Below, one piece after another: positions 18,721-26,632 of a DNA stretch of 64,000 nt. Under the pieces are notes generated by a model that saw only the letters and a program-made list of their open reading frames with translations, ran no database searches and was not told where the DNA came from. The position numbers were made by a program, and so were the translations under genes. Origin of the DNA: Aldersonia kunmingensis (GTDB taxonomy: Bacteria; Actinomycetota; Actinomycetes; Mycobacteriales; Mycobacteriaceae). Every line of letters begins with the position of its first letter. Positions within the stretch are counted from its first letter, which is position 1. The DNA lies in assembly GCF_001646865.1 (NCBI RefSeq), contig NZ_LRRB01000161.1, forward strand, positions 1 through 64,000, given 5' to 3'.

Positions 18721-19923
18721 TCAGGCGATCGTGGAGGCAGGAGTGCCGAGGAACTCCAACGCGTTGTCTCGCATCACCTTTCGAATATCGCGATCGTCAA
18801 GTCCGGCGAGATCCTTCACGTAGGACGTCGGGTTCTCCAGTCCCTCACCGTGCGGCCAGTCGGAGCCGAAGAGGATGCGCTCGACACCGATCCTCTCCGC
18901 GAGCAGGGTCACGTTCTCCTCGTAGTACGGCGCGACCCAGACGTTGTTGCGCAGCTCGTCGATCGGGTCGTTCGGGAACGACTGGGGAAACTGATTCGCC
19001 AGCTTGTGCAGCCGCTTGGCCAGTCGGTGCACCCATTCCGAGCCGTTCTCGATGCTCGCGACGCGCAGCGTGGGGTGGCGATGGAATACACCGTGGACGA
19101 TGAGCGAGGCAATGGAGTCGTGAATCGCCCGGTCGTCCGTCACGATCTTGTCGAAGGGGTCGGTCGTGCCGAACCCCTCCAAGTTGTCCTTGCCGCCCCA
19201 CATCGACGCGAGCGCTTGGTAACCGCTGTCACCGAGGTGGAAGGCCACGGGCACGTTCGCTTCGGCCAGGCGCGCCCAGACCGGATCGTGCAGCCGGTCA
19301 CCGAGCGAACGCGGCCGCGGGAAGCCCGGAACCGGAGCGGGCCGCACATGCACGAGGCGCGCACCGCGCGCGATCACCGCGTCGACCTCTGCCACCGCAG
19401 CTTCCGGATCGGCGAGCGAGATCATCGGCGCGGTCAGGATGCGTCCGTCCGGACGATCGAAACCCCAGTCCTCGTCGAGCCACAGATTGAAAGCGCTCAA
19501 CGACGCCATCGTTGCGGGGATGTCGTTCTTCAGAGCTTCCTCGACGCCGCAGCCGAAGGTGGGGAACATGACGACGGTTTCGAGATCCTGCGTATCGACG
19601 ATGGCCGCACGCGCCTCACGATTGTGATATTCGGGACGCAGCTCGAGCTCCTCGACTTGCATCATGGTCGAGCGGTCGAAGCCCTCGGGTATCTCGCCAC
19701 GGAAGAACGGGTCCAGACAGCCCGGGACGATGATCGGATCGAACGTCGGATTCGGGATGAATCGACTCACCCGGTCACCGATGAGCGCCAGGGTGTGCTT
19801 GCCGTCCTGGACCATTTGCACGCCGCGCTTGCGGAACCTCTTGTCCAGGTGCCGCGTGAACGCATCCAGCGGTTCGTAGTAGTGGTTGTCGACATCGATT
19901 GCTTTGTAATCGAGTTCGGTCAT
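18721..19923 (-). CDS. Amidohydrolase-2 family protein
   Basis: This 400-residue TIM-barrel hydrolase starts MTELDYKAIDVDNHYYEP; the DVDNHYYE motif is characteristic of a large actinobacterial amidohydrolase group. Further putative metal ligands are in FHLGDSGYQ, HGVFHRHP and FGSDWPHGEG. The ATG at 19923 has GGAGGA about six bases upstream; the frame is open much further upstream, but only as antisense to the crotonase gene. It is second in the operon, 50 bases after that gene. The substrate is unknown, and proteins of this kind are frequent beside lipid-degradation genes. Confidence 0.87.
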   Translation of the reverse strand: MTELDYKAIDVDNHYYEPLDAFTRHLDKRFRKRGVQMVQDGKHTLALIGDRVSRFIPNPTFDPIIVPGCLDPFFRGEIPEGFDRSTMMQVEELELRPEYHNREARAAIVDTQDLETVVMFPTFGCGVEEALKNDIPATMASLSAFNLWLDEDWGFDRPDGRILTAPMISLADPEAAVAEVDAVIARGARLVHVRPAPVPGFPRPRSLGDRLHDPVWARLAEANVPVAFHLGDSGYQALASMWGGKDNLEGFGTTDPFDKIVTDDRAIHDSIASLIVHGVFHRHPTLRVASIENGSEWVHRLAKRLHKLANQFPQSFPNDPIDELRNNVWVAPYYEENVTLLAERIGVERILFGSDWPHGEGLENPTSYVKDLAGLDDRDIRKVMRDNALEFLGTPASTIA

Positions 19924-19973
19924 CTTGATCCTCCGGTTGGCACGTTGTCGGTTTGACGGCGCGGGCGGGCGCG

Positions 19974-20819
19974 TCATTCCAGCGGCGGAAAGTTCGGTGG
20001 TCGCTTTTCGAAGAAGGCGGTGATGCCCTCGATGACGTCCGGCTTGGTGAGCGATTCGTTCATGAGCGTCTCGGCACGCGCCGTTGCCGCGACGACGTCG
20101 CCCTCGACATCGGTGTACGCCTGCCGCTTGATGACGGCGACGGAGGCCGGGGAACATTGCAGCGCAATGTCTTCCGCATAGGAGAGCGCCTCGGCGAGCA
20201 ACTGTTCGGCCGGCACCACCCGATTCACGAACCCGAGCTCGGCGGCCTCCTCGGCACGGAACGTCCGCCCGCTGAGCAACAGGTCCATCGCCGCGGTCCA
20301 GCCGACGAGTCGCGGCAGGATCCACGAAATCCCGTGCTCGGCAATGAGTCCGCGCCGCGGGAACGCGGTGGCGAACTTCGCACCTGCGGCGGCGAACCGC
20401 ACATCGCACATCGCGGCCAACGTGAGCCCGAAACCTGCGCACGCGCCATTGATCGCGGCGATAACCGGTTTGCGGAGAGTGGTCAATGAATGCGGATTGC
20501 GACCCCCCACGATGTCGGCGACATCCACTCCGTCGCTTTGATCGAGCGAGCCCACCGATGCCGCCGAGCCCATGTCCGCGCCGGCACAGAAGCCCTGGCC
20601 GGCGCCCGTCACCAACAGCACCCGCACTCCGGGATCCGCATCCGCGCTGTCGACCGCCGCATAGAACGGACGGGCGATATCGGGGCCCCAGGCGTTACGC
20701 CGCTCCGGTCGGTTCAGCGTGAGCACGGCAACGCCGGCGGGCGTCACCTCGTACCGAACCGCTGGTTCGACACTCGTCGCGTTTCCCCCGCCAGCCTTGT
20801 CGCCGGCAGCGATACTCAT
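19974..20819 (-). CDS. Enoyl-CoA hydratase/isomerase (crotonase) family protein
   Basis: This 281-residue crotonase-fold protein leads the nine-gene operon. The oxyanion-hole loops are GFCAGADMG and GACAGFGLTLA. Where classical hydratase has its two catalytic glutamates, this protein has Thr (GLTLA) and Phe (TAFPRRG); a carboxylate is present one turn later in LIAEHG, where PaaG-type isomerases have theirs. It may be an isomerase or act on an unusual acyl-CoA. The ATG at 20819 follows AGGGTG; the open frame continues upstream to 20936, but across the operator at 20904, so the shorter start is preferred. Confidence 0.87.
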   Translation of the reverse strand: MSIAAGDKAGGGNATSVEPAVRYEVTPAGVAVLTLNRPERRNAWGPDIARPFYAAVDSADADPGVRVLLVTGAGQGFCAGADMGSAASVGSLDQSDGVDVADIVGGRNPHSLTTLRKPVIAAINGACAGFGLTLAAMCDVRFAAAGAKFATAFPRRGLIAEHGISWILPRLVGWTAAMDLLLSGRTFRAEEAAELGFVNRVVPAEQLLAEALSYAEDIALQCSPASVAVIKRQAYTDVEGDVVAATARAETLMNESLTKPDVIEGITAFFEKRPPNFPPLE

Positions 20820-20903
20820 CGCTGCATCACCCTGTGGTGACCAACGCAACAACCCAACATTCCGGCGGGTCCTCCCGGTCCTCGGCGAGCACTCTTTCAA
20901 TAC

Positions 20904-20924
20904 ATACTGTATAGCTTTCGGTAG
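20904..20924. promoter_or_regulatory. 21-bp palindromic operator, site B
   Basis: Arms ATACTGT and TCGGTAG flank ATAGCTT. The site lies 85 bases before the crotonase start at 20819 and is positioned to control the nine-gene leftward operon. Confidence 0.65.
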
Positions 20925-21206
20925 TACCTTCCGCAAGCATTACGGCCACCTTCGAGAACCAGCTGGGGAGGGGTCGGACAACCCGTCACGGGCCGCGATG
21001 GCTACGACGCCGGAAACTCCTACTCCGACCTGCGCAACGAGCAGCAACCGGACCTGCCGACATGGGCCGCGTACGGCCTCGGACGCCGTATGACCAGAGC
21101 CGAAATTTTGCCCCGAGGAACACATTTCACACCCGGGAATCGGGACGAAATCGCGGGTGAGCGGAATACCCCTGAGAAGAGGCGTTTACTGTATCGTTTA
21201 CTGTAG
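20925..21206 (+). other. Coding-like fragment without a start (possible gene remnant)
   Basis: The plus frame from 20925 to TAG at 21204-21206 is open for 93 codons. In its middle (about 20994-21095) third positions are mostly G or C, and the peptide includes DAGNSYSDLRNEQQPDLPTW followed by AAYGLGRRM. There is no upstream start with a ribosome site, only an internal ATG at 21090. It may be a decayed gene end or chance. No family was recognised. Confidence 0.25.
21186..21206. promoter_or_regulatory. 21-bp operator, site C (tandem half-sites before the TetR gene)
   Basis: Arms TTACTGT and ACTGTAG flank ATCGTTT. The sequence can also be read as two direct copies of GTTTACTGTA, 12 bases apart. 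It lies about 195 bases before the TetR start at 21399, consistent with autoregulation. Confidence 0.65.
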
Positions 21207-21398
21207 ATGGGCAAACGTCCGTCTGGGCCCCTCGATCCAGGACAACTGCATCGCGCCGCCCGCAGGAACACGCCACGCTGGCAAGCCGGCAGTAAAGTCT
21301 GCCAGGACAAAATCCGCCGCCGGCCTCTCAGTTCCGGCGTGGGCGCACGCAGGTGTCGACGGATCTTGGGAATGTAGTAATCACGGAGGTGGCGTGGA

Positions 21399-22148
21399 AT
21401 GGTGAAGCAGGCGACGGCGGCAAAGCGTCCGCGTCGGGAACGCGGCTCGATCGATCCCGAAGACATCATCGCCGGCGCCTTCGAACTCGCCGAGCAGGTC
21501 TCGATCGACAATCTCTCCATGCCGATGCTCGGCAAGCACCTCGGTGTCGGCGTGACGAGCATCTACTGGTACTTCCGCAAGAAGGACGATCTGCTCAACG
21601 CGATGACCGATCGCGCGTTGCGCCAGTACGCCTTCGAGACACCCTTTCCCGAGGCCGAGGACTGGCGCGAAACGCTGCGTAAGCACGCGACCCTGATGCG
21701 GGAGACGTTCCTGGCCAATCCGATCCTCGCCGATCTGATCCTCATCCGTTCCACACTGAGCCCCAAACACGCCGCCATGGGTGCCCAGCAGATCGAGCTG
21801 GCCGTGTCGAACCTCGTAGACGCCGGTCTTTCCCTCGACGATGCGTTCGATACGTATTCGGCTGTCCAACTGCATGTTCGAGGTTCCGTCGTGTTGACGC
21901 GCCTGCACGACAAGAACAAGGCGGCAGACCCGGAATCGCGCGCGTACTACGAGAACCTGATCATCACGCCGGAAGCCACGCCACTGCTGGCGGAGGGCAC
22001 GTCGCGCGGGCACAGCATCGGCGCTCCGGACGACAAGAACTTCGAGTACGGCCTCGAATGCATCCTCGACCACGCGAGCCGGCTGATCGATGCTGGTGCG
22101 GGCAAGGCATCGCCCGCCCGGCGCAAGACGAAGGCCGCCGCACGCTGA
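21399..22148 (+). CDS. TetR family regulator, probable master regulator of the cluster
   Basis: This 249-residue protein has a TetR DNA-binding domain at about residues 20-65, with the recognition-helix stretch LGVGVTSIYWYFRKKDDLLN, followed by a large ligand-binding domain that is longer than in the regulator at 117. The C-terminus is basic (SPARRKTKAAAR). GGAGG lies upstream of the ATG. It stands alone, in the centre of the operator distribution, and its own promoter region has an operator (21186). It is therefore the best candidate to bind the 21-bp palindrome; this is inferred, not shown. The inducer may be a CoA thioester or the pathway substrate. Confidence 0.9.
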   Translation: MVKQATAAKRPRRERGSIDPEDIIAGAFELAEQVSIDNLSMPMLGKHLGVGVTSIYWYFRKKDDLLNAMTDRALRQYAFETPFPEAEDWRETLRKHATLMRETFLANPILADLILIRSTLSPKHAAMGAQQIELAVSNLVDAGLSLDDAFDTYSAVQLHVRGSVVLTRLHDKNKAADPESRAYYENLIITPEATPLLAEGTSRGHSIGAPDDKNFEYGLECILDHASRLIDAGAGKASPARRKTKAAAR

Positions 22149-22164
22149 CATCCGCCGTACAAAT

Positions 22165-22203
22165 CGAGAAAGGCCGGAGCGGTTGCCGCTCCGACCTTTC
22201 TCG
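22165..22203. terminator. Strong hairpin between TetR and P450 genes
   Basis: A stem of 17 pairs with a single mismatch (arms CGAGAAAGG-C-CGGAGCGG and CCGCTCCG-A-CCTTTCTCG) closes on a three-base loop. It lies 17 bases after the TetR stop and ends nine bases before the stop of the convergent P450 gene. This is a convincing bidirectional intrinsic-type terminator. Confidence 0.85.
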
Positions 22204-22212
22204 TTGTATCGC

Positions 22213-23448
22213 CTACTTCATCGAGTAGCGAATCGGCAGGTGCTTGAGCCCGCCGACGAAGATCGTGGCCATATGCTCGGGCGGTCCGGCCAGCTCAATG
22301 GATTCCAGCCGTGGCAGCAAGGCACCGAAAAAGCTCTTGACCTCCATCCGCGCCAAGGCGGCGCCGAGACAGAAGTGCACGCCGTGCCCGAACGCGACGT
22401 GCCGATTCGGATCGCGGCCGACATCGAATCGGGCCGGGTCGTCGAAGACCTCTTCGTCACGATTGCCCGAAACATAGGACAGCAGAAGCGATTCGCCTTC
22501 CGCGATCGGGACGCCGCGGATCTCGGTGGCGCGCGTCGCCGTGCGCATGAACTCCTTGACCGGCGTGACCCAGCGGATCATTTCCTCGACGGCCAGCGGC
22601 ATCAACGTCGGGTCCGCCTGCAATCGTCTTAGCTCGTCCGGGTTTTCGATCAACGCGTGCAGCCCGCCGGAGATCGTCGCGCTGGTCGTGTCATGCCCGG
22701 CGGTCGCGATGATGAGGTAGTACGAGACGGTGTCGATGTCGGACAGCGGTTCGCCGTCGACCTGTGCGTTCGCGATCGCCGATGCCAGATCCTCGGTGGG
22801 GTTCTCCCGGCGAGATGCCGTCAGTGCGTTGAAGTACTCGAACATATCGAGCAGTGCGGCGAGATTGTCGTCATTCGAGGGCCCGCGCTGGAACTCCGAG
22901 TCGTCGCTGCCGAATAGTTCCTGGGTGAGGTCAAGCATCCGGGGGAAATCCGACTCGGGCAGACCGAGCAGCGACAGAATCACATACAACGGGAAGTTGA
23001 CGGCGACCTCCTGCACGAAATCGCATTGCGGTCCGGCAGCCAGCATCTTTTCGACGTAGCGATTGGCAAGTTCGTCGATGCGCAATTGCATCGCTCGCAT
23101 CGCCTTGGGCCGGAACCAGTCCGCGGCGATGGCGCGCACCACGCGGTGCTGCGGATCATCCATGTGGATGAGGGTGCGCACCCCGAGGTTCGCCTGGGCC
23201 TCGTCGGATTCCGCGGTCATCAGCACCGGGCGCGGGTAGTTCGTGAACAGGGCGGGGTCCCGCTCGATCGCGAGGATGTCCGCATGCTTGGTAACCGCCC
23301 AGAACGGCTGGTAGCCCGGCACGTCCACCCATGATATTGGCGCCTCGGAGCGCAAATGGGTAAGTGCCGCATGCAGTTTCGGCTCGTCGGCATATGCGCT
23401 GGGGTCCGCGAAAACCCGCGCCGCCTCATCCATCACCCGTGTATCCAT
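22213..23448 (-). CDS. Cytochrome P450, CYP108 (P450terp)-like
   Basis: This 411-residue soluble bacterial P450 has the I-helix oxygen-activation motif AGHDTTS, ExxR in EEMIRW, and the heme-Cys loop HVAFGHGVHFCLGAALARME. Its N-terminal and C-terminal stretches (VPGYQPFWAVTKHADIL; AGPPEHMATIFVGGLKHLPI) resemble P450terp of Pseudomonas (CYP108A1), an alpha-terpineol hydroxylase, more than CYP125 or CYP142. ATG at 23448 gives the normal length; a far longer open frame to 24090 is antisense to the crotonase. It is divergent from the crotonase at 23591 across operator site D. No ferredoxin gene is adjacent. Confidence 0.88.
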   Translation of the reverse strand: MDTRVMDEAARVFADPSAYADEPKLHAALTHLRSEAPISWVDVPGYQPFWAVTKHADILAIERDPALFTNYPRPVLMTAESDEAQANLGVRTLIHMDDPQHRVVRAIAADWFRPKAMRAMQLRIDELANRYVEKMLAAGPQCDFVQEVAVNFPLYVILSLLGLPESDFPRMLDLTQELFGSDDSEFQRGPSNDDNLAALLDMFEYFNALTASRRENPTEDLASAIANAQVDGEPLSDIDTVSYYLIIATAGHDTTSATISGGLHALIENPDELRRLQADPTLMPLAVEEMIRWVTPVKEFMRTATRATEIRGVPIAEGESLLLSYVSGNRDEEVFDDPARFDVGRDPNRHVAFGHGVHFCLGAALARMEVKSFFGALLPRLESIELAGPPEHMATIFVGGLKHLPIRYSMK

Positions 23449-23508
23449 CGACGCCCCTTGCCTTCGACGTCCGCCATTTCCACGCGAACGACCACCCGAC
23501 CGTGATTG

Positions 23509-23529
23509 ATACCGAACACCGTACCGTAT
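23509..23529. promoter_or_regulatory. 21-bp palindromic operator, site D
   Basis: Arms ATACCGA and ACCGTAT flank ACACCGT, between the divergent P450 (start 23448) and crotonase (start 23591) genes. It is a weaker match than most sites but has the conserved spacing. Confidence 0.55.
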
Positions 23530-23590
23530 AGATTTCCGGACGTCGGGCCCGAAAGTGTCCAGGCCCGCCGTCGACCCTTCGCAATGGAGC

Positions 23591-24376
23591 ATGCCGTTGT
23601 CATCTCCGGTGGAAAATGCCGTCCTCGTCGAGCAGCAGGGCCCGGTTCTGGTCATCACGCTCAACCGTCCGGACCAGCGCAACGCGCTCGATGCCGCCAC
23701 CATGTCCGGCATCGGGTGCGCGCTCACGGATGCGGAGCACGACGACGCCGTGGCGGTGGTTGTGCTGACGGGCGCTGGTGACCGCTCGTTCTGTGCCGGT
23801 CTCGACCTGAAGGCCTTCGCCGCGGGCGGTCGGCCGCCGCTGCCCGTCGAGGGCCCCGGTCTGGATGTGCTGCTGACCCGGACGTACCCCAAGCCTGTGG
23901 TCGCGGCAGCCAATGGGAGCGCGTTCGCGGCCGGATTCGAACTACTGCTCGCCTGCGACATCATCGTCGCCGCCGACCACGCCAAGTTCGGCATTCCGGA
24001 GGTCAAGCGCGGACTCGTCGCCGCCGGCGGCGGCATCACCCAACTCCCCCGCCGCATTCCGCTGGCGATCGCCCTCGAACTCGGACTCACCGGGGATTCG
24101 ATCGACGCCGACCGTGCCTACTCGCTGGGTCTGGTGAATCGCGTGGTGCCCGGCGCCGAGGTCGCAGCGACTGCACTGGCCATTGCGCAGACCATCGCCG
24201 CGAATGCGCCGCTCGCCGTTCGGTTCACCAAGGAACACATGCACGCCGCGACAGCCGCCGACACCGCCCGGCAGACCGTCCACGCACGCCTGCCGGAGAT
24301 CCTCACCAGCGCGGATGCCGCCGAGGGTGCCCGCGCATTCGCCGAGCGTCGGCCGCCCGCCTGGGCGGGGCGCTGA
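23591..24376 (+). CDS. Enoyl-CoA hydratase (crotonase family) with both catalytic glutamates
   Basis: This 261-residue crotonase has the oxyanion loops RSFCAGLDLKAF and GSAFAAGFELLLACD. The two glutamates needed for hydration are in AGFELLL and GIPEVKRGL. It is the only one of the seven crotonase-family proteins in the window that keeps both, so it is the best candidate for a true 2-enoyl-CoA hydratase. ATG at 23591 has GGAG unusually close (one base); a GTG at 23555 is an alternative. It heads the plus-strand operon leading to FadD, DUF35 and thiolase genes, but FadD has its own operator at 24414. Confidence 0.9.
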   Translation: MPLSSPVENAVLVEQQGPVLVITLNRPDQRNALDAATMSGIGCALTDAEHDDAVAVVVLTGAGDRSFCAGLDLKAFAAGGRPPLPVEGPGLDVLLTRTYPKPVVAAANGSAFAAGFELLLACDIIVAADHAKFGIPEVKRGLVAAGGGITQLPRRIPLAIALELGLTGDSIDADRAYSLGLVNRVVPGAEVAATALAIAQTIAANAPLAVRFTKEHMHAATAADTARQTVHARLPEILTSADAAEGARAFAERRPPAWAGR

Positions 24377-24413
24377 TCGACGGCGAATCCGCCTCCACGC
24401 ACTATCGCAAGCC

Positions 24414-24434
24414 TTTCCGTATGGCTTACAGTGG
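24414..24434. promoter_or_regulatory. 21-bp palindromic operator, site E
   Basis: Arms TTTCCGT and ACAGTGG flank ATGGCTT in the 106-base gap between the crotonase stop (24376) and the FadD start. It implies a separate promoter for the FadD-DUF35-thiolase genes. Confidence 0.6.
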
Positions 24435-24482
24435 CCGGAGAACAGACGCGTGTCCAACGATCCCGCCACACGAGGAGCAGCG

Positions 24483-26147
24483 TTGCCCGACACCAGCCCC
24501 GAGCAGGCCGAGTTCAATATCGCGGCCATCGCCGACCACGTCGCCGCGGCCATCCCCGATCGTGACCTCATCGTTTTCCGCGGCCGGCACCACAGCTATG
24601 CGCAGGTCACCGAGCGGGCCCGACGCCTGGCGTCGTACCTGCACTCGCGCGGACTGGGTTGCCACACCGAGCGGTCGGCGTTGCCCGGACACGAGACCGG
24701 CCAGGATCTGCTCGGCATCTACGCCCACAACGGCAACGAGTACGTCGAGTCGATGCTCGGAGCATTCGGCGCACGGGTGGCACCGTTCAACGTCAACTAC
24801 CGCTACGTGAAGAGCGAACTTCAATACCTGCTCGCCGATTCCGGTGCCACCGCGCTGGTCTATCACGCGGCCTTCGCTCCACGTCTTGCCGAGGTTCTCC
24901 CAAACCTCCCGTCGCTGCGTGTGCTCATCCAGATCGCCGACGATTCGGGAAACGCACTGCTCGACGGTGCGGTTGACTACGAAACGGTCATCGGCGAAAA
25001 CGCACCCGCCGCGCCGGTCATCCCGTCAGCGGACGATCTCTACGTCCTGTACACGGGCGGCACAACGGGAATGCCGAAGGGCGTGCTGTGGCGCCAGCAC
25101 GACATCTACATGGGCGCGTGCGGAGGCAAGGCGCTCGACTCCGGCAATGCGGTCACGTCCTACGACGAGATCGTGAACAAGGCCGCCGCGAATCCCGGAA
25201 TGCGAATCATGGTGCTGCCGCCGCTGATGCACGGCGCGGCGCAGTGGGCCGCAATGACCGCGCTATCGTCCGGGCAGACACTGGTGTTTCCCGATGTTGT
25301 CGACCGACTCGACACCGAATCGATACTCCGGACCATCGATCAGGAAAAGCCGGCGGTGATTCAGGTGGTTGGCGATGCCGTCGCACGACCGCTCATCGCC
25401 GCCTTCACCGCTGGGGCGGTGGACCTTTCGTCGGTCTTCGCGATCGCCAATGGCGGGGCAATCCTCTCCCCCACTGTCAAGCAGCAACTGATCGAGGCGC
25501 TTCCGAACGCGATCGTGCTCGACGGTGTCGGATCGTCGGAGACGGGCTACCAGATGATCCACACGTCGATGAACGGCGCGGTTTCCACCGGAAAGTTCAC
25601 CGGCAGCACCGACACTCGCGTCGTGTCGGAGGATCGTGACGCCCTCCTCGAGCCCGGCCACGAGGGCATCGGCTGGCTTGCCCAGCGCGGATCCGTTCCG
25701 CTCGGCTACAAGGGCGACGAAACCAAAACGGCTGCAACGTTTCCCGTGATCGATGGCGTGCGGTACTCGCTACCCGGCGACCGCGCGACATTGCTGGCCG
25801 ACGGCTCGGTCCAATTGCTGGGCCGCGATTCGGTGACGATCAACTCCGGTGGCGAGAAGATCTTCGTCGAGGAAGTCGAGATCGCCCTGGCATCCCATCC
25901 CGCTGTCATGGATGTGGTTGTGGCCGGCCGGCCGAGCGAACGGTGGGGCGAGGAGGTCGTCGCCATCGTGGTGCTAGTCGACGACGCGAGCGCCGACGCC
26001 AACGAACTCATCGAGCATTCCGCGCAGTCCCTGGCCCGCTACAAGCTCCCCAAGGAAGTGCTGTTCCGCCCCACGATCGAGCGCAGCCCGGTCGGTAAGG
26101 CCGACTACCGATGGGCGCGCGAACAGGCCGCGGCCACCGCTTCCTAG
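24483..26147 (+). CDS. Acyl-CoA ligase, FadD19-like
   Basis: This adenylate-forming CoA ligase of about 554 residues has the P-loop YTGGTTGMPKG, A5 motif GVGSSETGYQM, hinge-region GRDSVTINSGGEKIFVEEVE and the C-terminal catalytic Lys in PVGKADYRW. It is a close relative of the ligase at 17027 and resembles mycobacterial FadD19, which activates C24-branched steroid acids. TTG at 24483 is chosen because GAGGAG lies five bases upstream and the N-terminus then matches the family; GTG at 24450 is possible. It is followed by the DUF35/thiolase pair, which fits activation of a branched acid before C-C cleavage. Confidence 0.9.
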   Translation: MPDTSPEQAEFNIAAIADHVAAAIPDRDLIVFRGRHHSYAQVTERARRLASYLHSRGLGCHTERSALPGHETGQDLLGIYAHNGNEYVESMLGAFGARVAPFNVNYRYVKSELQYLLADSGATALVYHAAFAPRLAEVLPNLPSLRVLIQIADDSGNALLDGAVDYETVIGENAPAAPVIPSADDLYVLYTGGTTGMPKGVLWRQHDIYMGACGGKALDSGNAVTSYDEIVNKAAANPGMRIMVLPPLMHGAAQWAAMTALSSGQTLVFPDVVDRLDTESILRTIDQEKPAVIQVVGDAVARPLIAAFTAGAVDLSSVFAIANGGAILSPTVKQQLIEALPNAIVLDGVGSSETGYQMIHTSMNGAVSTGKFTGSTDTRVVSEDRDALLEPGHEGIGWLAQRGSVPLGYKGDETKTAATFPVIDGVRYSLPGDRATLLADGSVQLLGRDSVTINSGGEKIFVEEVEIALASHPAVMDVVVAGRPSERWGEEVVAIVVLVDDASADANELIEHSAQSLARYKLPKEVLFRPTIERSPVGKADYRWAREQAAATAS

Positions 26148-26197
26148 TCCCACGCAGATTGCCCGGGCGCTGCCCGTTGATCACGGAGGTTTACTCG

Positions 26198-26614
26198 ATG
26201 CAAAAGGCACTGGCGCCGGAGATTTCAACCTGGCCGGACGTCGAACCACAGCTCATTGGCAGCAATTGCGGCCAGTGCGCCGCAACCGTTTTCCCGGCGC
26301 AGCCACGGTGTCCGCGATGCAGCGGGACCGACATGTCCGACCTGCCGTTGCCGCGGCGGGGAACGCTCATCGCATGGACCACGCAGGGCTTTCTGCCCGG
26401 ACAGCCCTATCGCGGGCGGGAGACACCGAAGACGTTCATCCCGTTCGGCGTCGGGCTCGTTCAACTCGGCGATGTGATCCGGGTCGAGGGCCGGCTCACC
26501 GAGAGCGATCCCGACAAGCTCACCTTCGGCATGGACATGGAACTCACCATGGTGCCGTTCACCACCGATGACGACGGCACCGAAGTCATCACTTTCGCCT
26601 TTCAACCGGTCTGA
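26198..26614 (+). CDS. DUF35 Zn-ribbon/OB-fold protein
   Basis: This 138-residue protein has an N-terminal rubredoxin-like zinc ribbon (C-x2-C in NCGQCAATVF and C-x2-C in PRCPRC), then an OB-fold (GVGLVQLGDVIRVEGRL). DUF35 proteins pair with thiolase-fold enzymes and in steroid catabolism form the ChsH2-Ltp2 retro-aldolase. The ATG has CGGAGGT eight bases upstream. It is followed by a thiolase-fold gene 18 bases on, the expected partner. Its likely role is to complete or support an acyl-CoA retro-aldol lyase; without a MaoC domain it is shorter than ChsH2. Confidence 0.87.
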   Translation: MQKALAPEISTWPDVEPQLIGSNCGQCAATVFPAQPRCPRCSGTDMSDLPLPRRGTLIAWTTQGFLPGQPYRGRETPKTFIPFGVGLVQLGDVIRVEGRLTESDPDKLTFGMDMELTMVPFTTDDDGTEVITFAFQPV

Positions 26615-26632
26615 CCGAGAGGACATTTCGCC

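Larger units (their letters stand above)
20820..21398. other. Divergent control region of the main operon and TetR gene
   Basis: This 579-base stretch separates the leftward nine-gene operon from the TetR gene. It contains two copies of the 21-bp operator (20904-20924 and 21186-21206) and, between them, a reading frame with coding-like composition but no clear start (20925-21206). The 190 bases between the second operator and the TetR start show no gene or strong hairpin; a GGAGG ribosome site lies just before 21399. Confidence 0.7.

Noticed and set aside
18721-20442. Amidohydrolase start upstream of 19923
   Set aside because: The extra residues lie inside the crotonase gene in another frame; ATG at 19923 has GGAGGA and gives the family N-terminus.
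22213-24090. A 625-codon minus-strand frame spanning the P450 and the divergent crotonase
   Set aside because: Only the part from 23448 down is P450. The upstream extension is antisense to a well-supported crotonase and crosses the promoter region.
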